DNA from: Tanticharoenia sakaeratensis NBRC 103193
Lineage (GTDB): Bacteria; Pseudomonadota; Alphaproteobacteria; Acetobacterales; Acetobacteraceae
DNA: 64,000 nt
Reading direction: 5' to 3'
Assembly: GCF_000963885.1 (NCBI RefSeq)
Contig: NZ_BALE01000038.1
Location: forward strand, 1-64,000
The notes under the pieces are model-generated. The model saw only the letters and a program-made list of their open reading frames with translations. It searched no databases and had not been told where the DNA came from. The translations under genes were made by a program, and so were the position numbers. Positions 35,399-44,785 of the stretch are shown here, one piece after another (positions within the stretch are counted from its first letter, which is position 1; the number at the start of each line of letters is the position of its first letter).

Positions 35399-36133
35399 TC
35401 AACCCACCAACAGCACTTCGCCCGCAACACTTCGGACGATTTCACCGCTGTCGGTCTGGAGCATCAGGGCGCCATTGGGGTCCAGACCGTGGAACAATCC
35501 ACGAATATAGTCGCCTCCCCTCTGAACCGCAAGTTTGCTCCCTACCGGATGCGCCCACGCGAGCCAGGCGACGCGCACGGGCGCGAAACCATCGCGCTCC
35601 AGAATCTCGAGCCAGTGCGTGAGACATGCCAGGATCCGTGCGGCTGCATCCGGCGGTGACAGCACGATGCCGGCATCGGCAAGGCAAGCCAACTCACGCC
35701 CCGGAACAGTCGGCGCGCAAGCGAGATTGACGCCAATGCCGACGATAGCCCAGGGAGCCGCCGCCTCCTCTCCGGTCTCGATCAGGATACCGGCCAACTT
35801 GCGACCGGCTAGCATCAGGTCGTTCGGCCATTTGAGAGAGAGCCGCAGATCTTCGGCGTTCGAGCCCCCTGCAAGGGCATCGAAAACCGCAGTGGCAACC
35901 ACAAACGCCAGAAAGCGCATGTGCGCCGGATCAGGGCGTAGGAGAACCGACATTGAAAGATTGCCGCCGGGATCGATCCATGTGCGGCCGCGTGTTCCAC
36001 GACCCGAAGTCTGTCGCAGAGCATGGATGACCAGACCTGCTTCGGACCCCGCTTCTGCGCGTTCGCGGCATAGGTCTGAAGTGGAACCGAGCGTGTCGTA
36101 ACGCTCGAGGCGCCAATCAGGGGCGGCGTTCAT
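35399..36133 (-). CDS. birA: biotin--[acetyl-CoA-carboxylase] ligase
   Basis: BirA attaches biotin to carrier proteins such as AccB. The 244-aa product is a class I ligase: it starts directly with the catalytic domain and lacks the N-terminal DNA-binding helix-turn-helix, so it is not a biotin repressor. The biotin/ATP loop GRGTRGR is at residues 44-50 and KWPND is present near 107. It is the first gene of the long minus-strand series birA-coaX-rnj-proS-lolC-lolD-CBS-dnaE and follows tRNA-Val. Confidence 0.93.
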   Translation of the reverse strand: MNAAPDWRLERYDTLGSTSDLCRERAEAGSEAGLVIHALRQTSGRGTRGRTWIDPGGNLSMSVLLRPDPAHMRFLAFVVATAVFDALAGGSNAEDLRLSLKWPNDLMLAGRKLAGILIETGEEAAAPWAIVGIGVNLACAPTVPGRELACLADAGIVLSPPDAAARILACLTHWLEILERDGFAPVRVAWLAWAHPVGSKLAVQRGGDYIRGLFHGLDPNGALMLQTDSGEIVRSVAGEVLLVG

Positions 36134-36152
36134 CGGAACTTCGGAAATGGTC

Positions 36153-36227
36153 TGGTGGGCGATGACGGGATCGAACCGCCGACCCTCTCGGTGTAAACGA
36201 GACGCTCTACCGCTGAGCTAATCGCCC
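36153..36227 (-). tRNA. tRNA-Val (anticodon UAC)
   Basis: The minus strand folds into a cloverleaf: acceptor GGGCGAT/ATCGCCC, anticodon stem TCTCG/CGAGA with loop TTTACAC (anticodon TAC), and a T-arm with GGTTCGATCC. The discriminator is A and the CCA end is encoded (36153-36155). It lies between hup and birA. Confidence 0.97.
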
Positions 36228-36228
36228 T

Positions 36229-36256
36229 AAAGAAAAACCGGTCACAAACGGACCGG
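36229..36256 (-). terminator. rho-independent terminator of hup
   Basis: On the minus strand a 6-bp CCGGTC/GACCGG stem with a 7-base loop is followed by TTTTTCTTT, a textbook intrinsic terminator 50-75 bases after the hup stop. A second GC-rich hairpin (GGGCGGCG/CGCCGCCC, 36267-36290) lies just before it. Confidence 0.8.
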
Positions 36257-36308
36257 CCTGTAAAATGGGCGGCGGCCGAAGACGCCGCCCGGGCCAACCG
36301 ATCAGAGA

Positions 36309-36593
36309 TCAGCCGACCGCGTCCTTGAGGCCCTTGCCCGGCTTGAAACGGACAGAGGTGGACGCCGGAATGTCGATTTCCTCGCCGGTGCGCGGGTTAC
36401 GGCCCTTGGCCGCCTTGCGCGTTGCCGTCACGAACGTGCCGAACCCAACGAGACGCACTTCCTGCCCCTTGGCGAGTGCCTTCTCGATGGCGCCGAACAC
36501 CGCATCGACCACCTCGCCGGCCTTCGCCTTCGGCAGATCGGCGTCGTCCGCCACCGCTGCGACGAGTTCCTGCTTGTTGAGGGGCTTGTCCAT
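36309..36593 (-). CDS. hup: HU family DNA-binding protein
   Basis: HU is a small nucleoid protein that bends DNA. The 94-aa product has the family signature GFGTFVTATRKAAKGRNPRTG (the DNA-binding arm) at about residues 50-70 and the dimerisation helices before it. AAAGG lies upstream of the ATG. It follows lon in the classic tig-clpP-clpX-lon-hup order and ends in a strong terminator. Confidence 0.96.
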   Translation of the reverse strand: MDKPLNKQELVAAVADDADLPKAKAGEVVDAVFGAIEKALAKGQEVRLVGFGTFVTATRKAAKGRNPRTGEEIDIPASTSVRFKPGKGLKDAVG

Positions 36594-36772
36594 AATGCGC
36601 CTTTCTTACCTTTCTGGAACGCCGCCGCCCACATGGGCGGTTTTTGGCGTTCGGTCATGTTGGCCCGCACTATGAAGCCGTTTTTTGTGGCGTCAACCGA
36701 CCTTCGGCACGCGAAGCGCGCATTATCGCGTGGCCGCGTCGTCTCGGACACGGCCACGCAGCACCAACGGGA

Positions 36773-39247
36773 TCAGTGCTTGACCTTCGGCTTGACGCGC
36801 GCCGCCTGCGACGTGCCCGCGATTGCGGCAGCGCCGACAACCACGGCATCGCTTGCCTCATCCCACTCGATCGGCTCGGGAACACGCGTCAACGCACGAT
36901 CAATGACCTGATCGACGTGACTGACGGGCACGATCTCGAGATGATCGCGGACGTTCGCCGGGACTTCGGCCAGGTCCTTCTCGTTGTCCTTCGGAATGAA
37001 GACCGTCTTGACCCCTGCCCGAAGCGCCGCCAGCAGCTTTTCCTTCAGTCCACCGATCTCCAGGACACGGCCGCGCAACGTGATTTCGCCCGTCATCGCC
37101 ACATCGCGGCGAATCGGAATGCCCGTCATGACGCTGATCAGCGAGGTCGCCATGGCCACACCCGCCGACGGACCATCCTTCGGTGTCGCACCTTCCGGCA
37201 CATGCACATGAAGATCACGCTTCTCGAAGACCGACGGGACGATGCCGAAATGGCTCGCGCGCGACCGCACATAAGAGAGCGCTGCGGATGCACTTTCCTG
37301 CATCACGTCACCCAGCTTGCCCGTGAGCTTCACCTGCCCCTTGCCGGGCACCATGACGCTCTCGATCGTCAGGATCTCGCCGCCGACCTCGGTCCACGCC
37401 AGACCGGTGACCACACCCACCATGTCCTCGGCTTCGGTCTCGCCGTGACGGAACCGGCGGATACCCGCAAACTCACCGAGGTTTTCCGGGGTGATGTCGA
37501 TCCGCGCCGCCTTGCCGGTCACGATCTGCTTCACAGCCTTGCGGGCAAGCTTGGCAATCTCGCGCTCGAGGCTGCGCACGCCAGCCTCACGGGTGTAGGC
37601 CCGGATCAGCTCCAGCAGCGCATCGTCACTCACCGACCATTCGGACGGCTTCAGGTTGTGCGCCTCGCCCTGCTTGGCCACCAGATGACGCTTCGCGATC
37701 TCGACCTTCTCGTCTTCCGTATACCCGGACAGACGAATGATCTCCATGCGATCGAGCAGCGGCTGCGGCATGTTCAGGCTGTTGGCCGTCGTCACGAACA
37801 TCACGTCCGAAAGGTCGTAATCGACCTCCAGGTAATGGTCGGCGAACGTCGCGTTCTGTTCCGGATCCAGCACCTCAAGCAGAGCCGACGACGGATCACC
37901 GCGCCAGTCAGCACCCAGCTTGTCGATTTCATCCAGCAGGAACAGCGGATTGGACGATTTCGCCTTCTTCATGCCTTGGATGATCTTGCCCGGCATGGAG
38001 CCGATATAGGTCCGCCGGTGACCGCGGATCTCCGACTCGTCACGCACGCCACCCAGCGACATCCGGACGTAGTTCCGGCCGGTCGCCTTCGCAATCGATC
38101 GCGCGAGCGACGTCTTGCCCACACCCGGCGGCCCGACGAGGCACAGGATAGGACCTTTCAGCTTCTGGCTGCGGGTCTGTACCGCCAGATATTCCAGAAT
38201 ACGCTCCTTGACCTTGTCCAGCCCGTAATGATCGGCTTCGAGCACGGTCTCGGCCGCAGACAGGTCGCGGGCGATCTTAGAGCGCTTTTTCCAGGGAATG
38301 CTCAGGATCCAGTCGAGATAGTTGCGCACCACCGTCGACTCGGCCGACATCGGACTCATGCCACGCAGCTTCTTTAGCTCGGCAATGGCCTTCTCGTTCG
38401 CTTCCCGGCTGAGCTTGGTCTTCTTGATCTTTTCCTCGAGTTCGGCGGTCTCGTCCTTGCCGTCCTCGCCTTCGCCCAGTTCCTTCTGAATCGCCTTGAG
38501 CTGCTCGTTCAGATAGTACTCGCGCTGCGTCTTCTCCATCTGCCGCTTCACGCGGTTCCGGATACGCTTTTCCACCTGGAGAACACCGATCTCCTGCTCC
38601 ATATGAGCGAAGACCTGCTCCAGACGACGCGCGACCGCGCCCGTCTCGAGCATCTCCTGCTTTTCGGCGATCTTGAGAGTCAGATGGCTCGCAATCGTAT
38701 CGGCCAGCTTCGAGAGATCCTCGATCTGGTTGAGCGACACCATCACCTCGGGGGCGATCTTCTTGTTCAGCTTGATATACTGCTCGAACTGCGCGATCGC
38801 GGTCCGGGCCAGCGCCTCGGTCTCGCTTCCCTCGGCGCGCTCCTCGTCCACCTCGGCAATCTTCGCCTCGAAATGGCCGTCCACGTCCTCAAGCGATTCG
38901 ATGCGCGCCCGCCGCGTACCCTCGACGAGCACCTTCACCGTGCCGTCAGGCAGCTTCAGCAGCTGCAGGATCGTCGAAACCGTGCCGTAACGATAGATAT
39001 CGTCTGCCGACGGGTCATCCTGGGAAGCGTTCTTCTGGGCAACAAGCAGGATCTGCTTGTCGTCCTTGATGACCGCTTCAAGCGCCCGCACGGATTTCTC
39101 GCGCCCTACGAACAGGGGAACGATCATGTGCGGGAACACAACGATATCACGCAGCGGAAGCACTGCCATGGCGCCGCGCGACGACACCGACACCGGCTCG
39201 CCCGACACGTCTTCTGCCTCAGGCGCGGGATTTTTCTTGTCAGTCAT
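36773..39247 (-). CDS. lon: ATP-dependent protease Lon
   Basis: Lon is a AAA+ serine protease that degrades misfolded and regulatory proteins. The 824-aa product has an N-terminal substrate domain with a long charged coiled region (about 185-290), Walker A GPPGVGKT at 372-379 and the catalytic Ser694 in DGPSAGVAM with its Lys partner near 737. Length and architecture are those of bacterial LonA. GGAGATC precedes the ATG. A sigma-32-like promoter and a striking inverted repeat lie in the 160-bp gap to clpX, so lon can be induced separately by heat stress. Confidence 0.97.
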   Translation of the reverse strand: MTDKKNPAPEAEDVSGEPVSVSSRGAMAVLPLRDIVVFPHMIVPLFVGREKSVRALEAVIKDDKQILLVAQKNASQDDPSADDIYRYGTVSTILQLLKLPDGTVKVLVEGTRRARIESLEDVDGHFEAKIAEVDEERAEGSETEALARTAIAQFEQYIKLNKKIAPEVMVSLNQIEDLSKLADTIASHLTLKIAEKQEMLETGAVARRLEQVFAHMEQEIGVLQVEKRIRNRVKRQMEKTQREYYLNEQLKAIQKELGEGEDGKDETAELEEKIKKTKLSREANEKAIAELKKLRGMSPMSAESTVVRNYLDWILSIPWKKRSKIARDLSAAETVLEADHYGLDKVKERILEYLAVQTRSQKLKGPILCLVGPPGVGKTSLARSIAKATGRNYVRMSLGGVRDESEIRGHRRTYIGSMPGKIIQGMKKAKSSNPLFLLDEIDKLGADWRGDPSSALLEVLDPEQNATFADHYLEVDYDLSDVMFVTTANSLNMPQPLLDRMEIIRLSGYTEDEKVEIAKRHLVAKQGEAHNLKPSEWSVSDDALLELIRAYTREAGVRSLEREIAKLARKAVKQIVTGKAARIDITPENLGEFAGIRRFRHGETEAEDMVGVVTGLAWTEVGGEILTIESVMVPGKGQVKLTGKLGDVMQESASAALSYVRSRASHFGIVPSVFEKRDLHVHVPEGATPKDGPSAGVAMATSLISVMTGIPIRRDVAMTGEITLRGRVLEIGGLKEKLLAALRAGVKTVFIPKDNEKDLAEVPANVRDHLEIVPVSHVDQVIDRALTRVPEPIEWDEASDAVVVGAAAIAGTSQAARVKPKVKH

Positions 39248-39346
39248 GTCTTGATCTCCAAAGGGACGATCGGGGCGGCGGCGCCCGCAATCGGCACACC
39301 GCTCACCTCTTCACCAGGCGCAAACGCGCTCACGGCACATCATCAG

Positions 39347-39375
39347 ATATGGGACTGCTACCCCCGAACCCCAAG
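39347..39375 (-). promoter_or_regulatory. sigma-32 (RpoH)-like promoter of lon
   Basis: On the minus strand, CTTG at 39375-39372 is followed after 17 bases by TCCCATAT at 39354-39347. This agrees with the heat-shock consensus CTTGAA-N13-15-CCCCATnT in the CTTG and CCCAT parts and in spacing. It lies about 100 bases before the lon start. lon is a classic RpoH target in other proteobacteria. Confidence 0.55.
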
Positions 39376-39389
39376 GGGAACGGGGGTAG
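39358..39389. repeat. C/G-rich inverted repeat between clpX and lon
   Basis: The arms CTACCCCCG and CGGGGGTAG (9 bp) enclose a second palindrome CCCC-AA-GGGG, separated by AA on each side, giving a symmetrical 32-bp element 20 bases after the clpX stop. It may act as a clpX terminator. It also overlaps the -35 and spacer of the putative lon heat-shock promoter. Confidence 0.65.
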
Positions 39390-39408
39390 GTGTGACCGCG
39401 ATGCGGCC

Positions 39409-40674
39409 TCAGGCGGACTGCTCCGCCGGCTGGGCATTGCCCTTGCCGTAAACGTAAACCGGACTGGCCTTGTTTTCGGCGACGTCGCGGTTGATCACAA
39501 CTTCCTCGACGCCTTCCAGACCCGGCAGGTCGAACATCGTGCCGAGCAGGATGTTCTCCATGATCGACCGGAGCCCGCGCGCGCCTGTCTTGCGTGCGAT
39601 CGCCCGCTTCGCAATCTGAACCAGGGCGTCGTCCGTGAAAGTCAGGGTGACGCCTTCCATCTGGAAGAGGCGCCCGTACTGCTTAACCAGCGCGTTCTTC
39701 GGCTTGGTCAGGATCTGGATCAGGGCTTCCTCATCGAGGTCACCGAGCGTGGCCAGAACCGGAAGTCGGCCGATGAATTCCGGGATCAGTCCGAACTTGA
39801 GCAGATCCTCGGGCTCCACGGCCTGGAGGATCGCGCCTGTCCGCCGGTCGTCGGGGTTCTGAACTTCCGCCCCGAAGCCGATGCCCGATCCCTTGCCACG
39901 CGCGCTGATGATCTTGTCGAGCCCGGCGAAGGCACCACCGCAGATGAACAACATGTTGGTCGTATCAACCTGCAGGAACTCCTGCTGCGGATGCTTGCGG
40001 CCGCCCTGCGGCGGCACCGAGGCAACGGTCCCTTCCATCAGCTTCAGCAGCGCCTGCTGAACGCCTTCACCCGACACATCGCGCGTGATCGAAGGATTGT
40101 CCGACTTGCGGGAAATCTTGTCGATTTCGTCGATATAGACGATGCCGCGCTGCGCACGTTCCACGTTGTAGTCGGCCGACTGCAGCAGCTTGAGGATGAT
40201 GTTTTCGACATCCTCGCCGACATAGCCTGCCTCGGTCAGCGTGGTCGCGTCCGCCATCGTGAACGGCACATCGAGGATCCGTGCCAGCGTCTGCGCCAGC
40301 AGTGTCTTGCCTGAGCCCGTGGGCCCGATCAGCATGATGTTGGACTTGGCGATCTCGACGTCGTTGTTCTTCTGCGCGTGGGCCAGCCGCTTGTAATGGT
40401 TGTGCACCGCGACCGAGAGCGCCTTCTTGGCCTCGAACTGTCCGATCACATAATCATCGAGAACCTTGCATATCTCTTTCGGAGTCGGCACGCCGTCGCG
40501 CGACTTCACAAGGTGCGTCTTGTGCTCCTCGCGAATGATATCCATGCAAAGTTCGACGCATTCGTCGCAGATGAACACCGTCGGTCCCGCGATCAGTTTG
40601 CGGACCTCGTGCTGGGACTTGCCGCAGAACGAGCAGTAGAGGGTGTTTTTCGGATCGCTGCTCTTGGCGTTCAT
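39409..40674 (-). CDS. clpX: ATP-dependent Clp protease ATP-binding subunit ClpX
   Basis: ClpX unfolds tagged proteins (including ssrA-tagged products of the tmRNA/SmpB pathway) and feeds them to ClpP. The 421-aa protein has the N-terminal zinc finger with Cys14, Cys17, Cys36 and Cys39, Walker A GPTGSGKT near residue 120 and the IDEIDK Walker B. The ATG at 40674 lies 5 bases after GAGGAG; the GTG one codon earlier is too close to that site. It follows clpP by about 140 bases. Confidence 0.97.
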   Translation of the reverse strand: MNAKSSDPKNTLYCSFCGKSQHEVRKLIAGPTVFICDECVELCMDIIREEHKTHLVKSRDGVPTPKEICKVLDDYVIGQFEAKKALSVAVHNHYKRLAHAQKNNDVEIAKSNIMLIGPTGSGKTLLAQTLARILDVPFTMADATTLTEAGYVGEDVENIILKLLQSADYNVERAQRGIVYIDEIDKISRKSDNPSITRDVSGEGVQQALLKLMEGTVASVPPQGGRKHPQQEFLQVDTTNMLFICGGAFAGLDKIISARGKGSGIGFGAEVQNPDDRRTGAILQAVEPEDLLKFGLIPEFIGRLPVLATLGDLDEEALIQILTKPKNALVKQYGRLFQMEGVTLTFTDDALVQIAKRAIARKTGARGLRSIMENILLGTMFDLPGLEGVEEVVINRDVAENKASPVYVYGKGNAQPAEQSA

Positions 40675-40769
40675 CACTGCTCCTCGTTCCCGCGTCGGGC
40701 ACGGGTGGCGCAGTCACGCACACCGCCCCCGCGGGAATCTCGAAATCTTAGGCTGACGCCAAAACGCTC

Positions 40770-40791
40770 GGCAAGCCCCACGGAGCTTGCC
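40770..40791 (-). terminator. hairpin after clpP
   Basis: A perfect 7-bp stem GGCAAGC/GCTTGCC with an 8-base loop lies 22 bases after the clpP stop. On the minus strand it is followed by GAGCGTTTTGG, a weak T-run, so it may act as a partial terminator or an mRNA processing/stability element between clpP and clpX. Confidence 0.45.
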
Positions 40792-40812
40792 ATGCTGATC
40801 CGCAGACCAGCA

Positions 40813-41451
40813 TCAGCCCTTTTCAGCCGCGCTCTGCGGCCGGTTTTCAACCACCTCGTCGATCAGACCGAAGGCCTTCGCCTCCTCTGCCGACAGATAA
40901 CTGTCGCGCTCGAGCTTGCGCTCGATTTCCTCGAGAGTCTGCCCCGTATGCTGGCGGTAGATCTCGTTCAGACGCTGACGGATGATCAGAATTTCGCGGG
41001 CCTGGATCTCGATGTCCGAAGCCTGCCCCTGCGCGCCGCCCGACGGCTGATGCACCATGACGCGGGCATTCGGCAGACAGTAACGGCGTCCCGGTTCACC
41101 ACCGGCGAGCAGCAGGGATCCCATGGATGCGGCCTGTCCGATGCACACAGTGCTGACCGGGCTGCGGATGTACTGCATCGTGTCGTAGATCGCGAGACCG
41201 GCCGACACCACGCCACCCGGGCTGTTGATGTAGAACGAGATCTCCTTCGCCGGATTGACGCTCTCCAGATAGAGAAGCTGCGCCGAGATCAGGCTGGCGA
41301 CCTGATCATACACCGGGCCCGTCAGAAAAATGATCCGCTCCTGAAGCAGGCGCGAAAAGATGTCGAACGCCCGTTCGCCGCGGGAGGTCTGCTCGACCAC
41401 CATCGGCACCATCGCGTTATTGAAAACCTCGACGGGATCCCGATCCCTCAT
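40813..41451 (-). CDS. clpP: ATP-dependent Clp protease proteolytic subunit
   Basis: ClpP forms the proteolytic barrel of ClpXP/ClpAP. The 212-aa product has the complete triad Ser109 (GQAASMG), His134 (MVHQPSG) and Asp183. The start at 41451 begins the family N-terminus ([21 protein letters not shown]) and has AAGG just upstream; the 22 open codons before it are not similar to ClpP. It lies between tig and clpX in the usual order. Confidence 0.97.
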   Translation of the reverse strand: MRDRDPVEVFNNAMVPMVVEQTSRGERAFDIFSRLLQERIIFLTGPVYDQVASLISAQLLYLESVNPAKEISFYINSPGGVVSAGLAIYDTMQYIRSPVSTVCIGQAASMGSLLLAGGEPGRRYCLPNARVMVHQPSGGAQGQASDIEIQAREILIIRQRLNEIYRQHTGQTLEEIERKLERDSYLSAEEAKAFGLIDEVVENRPQSAAEKG

Positions 41452-41581
41452 CGCCTTGCTCCCGTCCTGGCAGCGGCCTGTCGCCGACAACCGTTGCAGA
41501 CAGGTCCGACGGTCCACTCAGAACCCGTCATGACCATTCGTCTCATAGACATAGCGCGAACGCGCAGACATTCCAGAGCAC

Positions 41582-41595
41582 GTCTGCAAGCAGAC
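41582..41595. repeat. perfect palindrome upstream of clpP
   Basis: GTCTGC-AA-GCAGAC is a perfect 14-bp inverted repeat about 130 bases upstream of the clpP start and 16 bases past the tig terminator hairpin. It lies in the probable clpP promoter region and could be a regulator site; no known consensus is matched. Confidence 0.35.
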
Positions 41596-41610
41596 TGCGC
41601 CGGACGCGCG

Positions 41611-41636
41611 AAATTTGCCCCGCCTGAGCGGGGCAA
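41611..41636 (-). terminator. terminator of tig
   Basis: A 9-bp perfect stem TTGCCCCGC/GCGGGGCAA with a 4-base loop lies 10 bases after the tig stop. On the minus strand the stem is followed by ATTT, a short U-tract, consistent with a rho-independent terminator. Confidence 0.7.
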
Positions 41637-41645
41637 CACGTCGGA

Positions 41646-42977
41646 TCAGAGATCTGCCGGCGGGATTTCCGCCAGTTCTTCAGGCGTGACTTCCTTGTCG
41701 GTCACCTTCGCCAGCTCGATGATGTAGTCCACGACCTTGTTCTCGAGAATCGGCCCGCGCAGGCTTTCCGCCGCCTGCGGGTTCTTGCCGAAGAACTCGA
41801 AGACCATCTGCTCCTGACCCGGATAGCGCGACGCTTCCTGGCGGATCGCCTGCACCATCTCTTCCTTCGTCACGCCGATATTGTTGGCGCGGCCGATCTC
41901 GGCAAGGAGCAGACCGAGCTTGACGCGACGAGCCGCGATCTTGCGGTAGTCCGCACGCAGCGTCTCGTCGTCCTTGCCTGCGTCTTCCTCGTCGGTCTCG
42001 CCATTGGCGCGATCCTGCTCGACACGCTGCCAGATCTGGGCGAACTCGGCGTCGACCATGCTCTCGGGCGCTTCGAAATCGGTCTTCTCGGCCAGCGCAT
42101 CCAGCAGTTCACGCTTGATCCGCAGGCGTGACAGCTGGTCGTACTCGCTCGATACCTGCTTGGTGATCAGCTCGCGGATCTGCTCCAGCCCCTCGAAGCC
42201 GATCTTCTTGGCCAGATCGTCATCGAGCGCCGGATCGATCGGCTTCTTCAGCGCGTGTGCCTTGATGTCGAAGGTCGCTTCCTTGCCGGCGAGCTCGGCT
42301 GCGCCGTAATCCTCCGGGAAGGTCACGGTGATCGTCTTTTCCTCGCCGGGCTTCATGCCCTCGAGCTGCTCGGCGAATCCCGGGATGAAGCCTTCGCCGC
42401 CGATCTCGACGTTGACATCATTGGCGGTGCCGCCTTCGAACGCCTCACCGTTGATCTTGCCGACGAAGTCGACGGCAACGACGTCGCCCTTCGCTGCCGG
42501 ACGATCTTCCTCGATCGTCTCGAACGTCCGCTGACGCTTGGCGATGTCCGCGAGCGCCTTGTCCACCGTATCCGCATTGACCGGCGCCTTCAGGCGCGTC
42601 AGCGACAGGTCGGACAGGTCCGGCTGCGCGATCTCCGGCAGGACTTCCATCTCGAGCGTGAACTCGAGATCGCCCTCACCCTCTGCGCCGGACACCAGCC
42701 CGAGCTTGGGCTGCATCGCGGGACGGAGCTTGTGCTCTTCCAGCACGCGCTGCGTCGTCTCGTTCAGCACCTTGTCGAGCAGCTCGCCCTGCACGGCGCG
42801 GCCGAAGCGCTGCTTCACCAGGCTGACGGGCACCTTGCCCGGACGGAAGCCCGGCAGCGACATCGTGCGGCCGAGCTCGGCCAGCTTCGCGGCACGCTGC
42901 GTCTCCAGCTCGGATGCAGGCACCGTCACGGTAAAGCCGCGCTTGAGCCCTTCGGATTGCGTTTGCGTAACCTGCAT
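41646..42977 (-). CDS. tig: trigger factor
   Basis: Trigger factor is the ribosome-bound chaperone and peptidyl-prolyl isomerase. The 443-aa product has the ribosome-docking loop with GFRPGKVP at about 43-50, a central FKBP-like PPIase domain (VAVDFVGKINGEAFEGG near 165-180) and the helical C-terminal arms. The start at 42977 (MQVTQTQSEGLKRGFTVTVP) is the family N-terminus. It lies downstream of tRNA-Leu and upstream of clpP. Confidence 0.97.
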   Translation of the reverse strand: MQVTQTQSEGLKRGFTVTVPASELETQRAAKLAELGRTMSLPGFRPGKVPVSLVKQRFGRAVQGELLDKVLNETTQRVLEEHKLRPAMQPKLGLVSGAEGEGDLEFTLEMEVLPEIAQPDLSDLSLTRLKAPVNADTVDKALADIAKRQRTFETIEEDRPAAKGDVVAVDFVGKINGEAFEGGTANDVNVEIGGEGFIPGFAEQLEGMKPGEEKTITVTFPEDYGAAELAGKEATFDIKAHALKKPIDPALDDDLAKKIGFEGLEQIRELITKQVSSEYDQLSRLRIKRELLDALAEKTDFEAPESMVDAEFAQIWQRVEQDRANGETDEEDAGKDDETLRADYRKIAARRVKLGLLLAEIGRANNIGVTKEEMVQAIRQEASRYPGQEQMVFEFFGKNPQAAESLRGPILENKVVDYIIELAKVTDKEVTPEELAEIPPADL

Positions 42978-43068
42978 CTGCGAGGCGATCCTCTCGGTCG
43001 ATAATCTTGAAGGAATGAAAAATGCGCGCGGCAACAGGGCCGGCGCGGGAAGCCGTGCGACAGGAAGC

Positions 43069-43153
<85 letters not shown>

Positions 43154-43224
43154 AGGCGAGCTTCCGTCATGAGCGGAGCGCCTTTATAGCAAGCCGCGCC
43201 CGTCGACAAGCGATGGCAGCATAC

Positions 43225-44658
43225 CTATCGCGCACGCGTGGCCTGCTGCCGGATCGCACGCGCCCTGGCCGCACCCAGATGACGGTCGAGATCTTCCGCA
43301 ATCGGCCAGTCGCCGGCATGCAATCCGGCATCCCCGTGAAGCCAGACGCCGGCACCGCACGCATCCCACGGCGCCATGCCGGCGGCCAGCAGTGTGGCGA
43401 TGACACCACTCAGCGTGTCGCCCGATCCGGCCGTCGCCAGAGCGGAGGACGCATGGACATTGATCGCGGCCCGCCCATCCGGACTCGCGATGATCGTGTC
43501 CGCCCCTTTCAGAATGACGACGGCATCGATCCGCGCGGCCGCCGCACGTGCCGCACCGAGGCGATCCGCACCGGGATTTCCGAACAACTTCGAGAACTCC
43601 CCAATATGCGGCGTGATGGCAGACACGCCACGCAGGCGTGACAGATCCTCGGTGGCCCAGGCCAACGCCCCGGCATCGGCCAACACCGTGCGCTCCGCCT
43701 TGAGAAGGGTCGGCAGCGTGTGTGCCACTTCGTCGACCGTGAGCCCCGGACCGCAGATCCACGTCTTGCGTCGTTCGTCCCGCAACAAATCATCAAGAGG
43801 GTCGGAATCCACGATGAGTCCCGGCGCCCCGAGCTTGTATGGCCCCGCATTGGGCCCCGCAGCGATCCGCACGAGGCCTGCACCGGAAGCCCGCGCACCC
43901 GCGGCGGCAAGCCTTGCGGCACCGGGCATCGCGGCACCGCCGCAGAGGGAGACCACGCCACGGGAATATTTGTGGCTCTCGAGCCCGGATTCCGGGACAT
44001 GCCACAGCCCGGGCTCGTTCACCCAGGTATCGATTCCGATTTCAGCCAGCAGCCCCGGCGGCATGCCGATATCGGCCACCACCAGTTCACCCGCAAGCGC
44101 CTGACCCGGGAGAAGGAGATGCCCGGGCTTCGGCCGACCGAACGTGACCGTCAGCAGGCAGGGTGCCGCCGCTCCCCTGACCGAACCGGTCGCCCCGTCG
44201 ACGCCACTGGGCATATCCACGGCCACGATACGCCGCGCCGCATGCAGCGTCTCGGCGATCACGTCGTCCACATCCCGCGACAGCCCTGCCCCAAAGACGG
44301 CATCGATCACGAGACCAGCCCGGGAGGCCTCGTCCGGGCTGAACGGGACCATCGGCCCACGCCAGCCTGCGCGCGCGTCATGCGCGTCCGTGCCGGGTTT
44401 CGGCTCGGCCATCGCCGCGACACTGACCGGCCAACCCGCCTGGGCGAGATGACGGGCAACGACATAGCCATCGCCACCATTGTTGCCTGGTCCGCACAGC
44501 ACGAGCGTCCGCGCAGGCGCCATGTGCCTCCGAATGGCGCGCGCGCAGGCGCGCCCGGCGTTTTCCATCAACGTTCTCAACGGGACGATATCGGATGCAC
44601 GCCGATCCCAGGCGGCACACTGATCCGGCGTGGGCAACCCGAAGGCAGCGTAGGACAT
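43225..44658 (-). CDS. nnrD: bifunctional NAD(P)H-hydrate epimerase/dehydratase
   Basis: This metabolite-repair enzyme epimerises and then dehydrates damaged NAD(P)H hydrates back to NAD(P)H. The 477-aa product fuses a YjeF_N epimerase domain (1-210, with GPGNNGGDG at 56-64) to a C-terminal ADP/ATP-dependent dehydratase of the ribokinase-like fold (GSGDTLSG at 411-418). The start at 44658 begins the YjeF_N fold; the 58 open codons upstream have no similarity and overlap the region before the divergent membrane gene. Confidence 0.93.
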   Translation of the reverse strand: MSYAAFGLPTPDQCAAWDRRASDIVPLRTLMENAGRACARAIRRHMAPARTLVLCGPGNNGGDGYVVARHLAQAGWPVSVAAMAEPKPGTDAHDARAGWRGPMVPFSPDEASRAGLVIDAVFGAGLSRDVDDVIAETLHAARRIVAVDMPSGVDGATGSVRGAAAPCLLTVTFGRPKPGHLLLPGQALAGELVVADIGMPPGLLAEIGIDTWVNEPGLWHVPESGLESHKYSRGVVSLCGGAAMPGAARLAAAGARASGAGLVRIAAGPNAGPYKLGAPGLIVDSDPLDDLLRDERRKTWICGPGLTVDEVAHTLPTLLKAERTVLADAGALAWATEDLSRLRGVSAITPHIGEFSKLFGNPGADRLGAARAAAARIDAVVILKGADTIIASPDGRAAINVHASSALATAGSGDTLSGVIATLLAAGMAPWDACGAGVWLHGDAGLHAGDWPIAEDLDRHLGAARARAIRQQATRAR

Positions 44659-44785
44659 AAACTGGCTCTCCCGACTTGCGTGAACGCGCCTCTTGCGCAC
44701 ACTTCGCTTATCAGGGAACAAAAGCGCCCGGCCCCAAGATGGTTCGCAATATCCGGGATGACCGACGACACGACGGAGACTGAGT

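Noticed and set aside
36644-38377. 577-codon open frame opposite lon
   Set aside because: Antisense shadow of lon; no start-site support and no domain.
43020-43068. Possible terminator after tRNA-Leu (GC-rich then T-run before tig)
   Set aside because: The stem is short and ambiguous and the T-run lies close to the tig start; not separable from chance.
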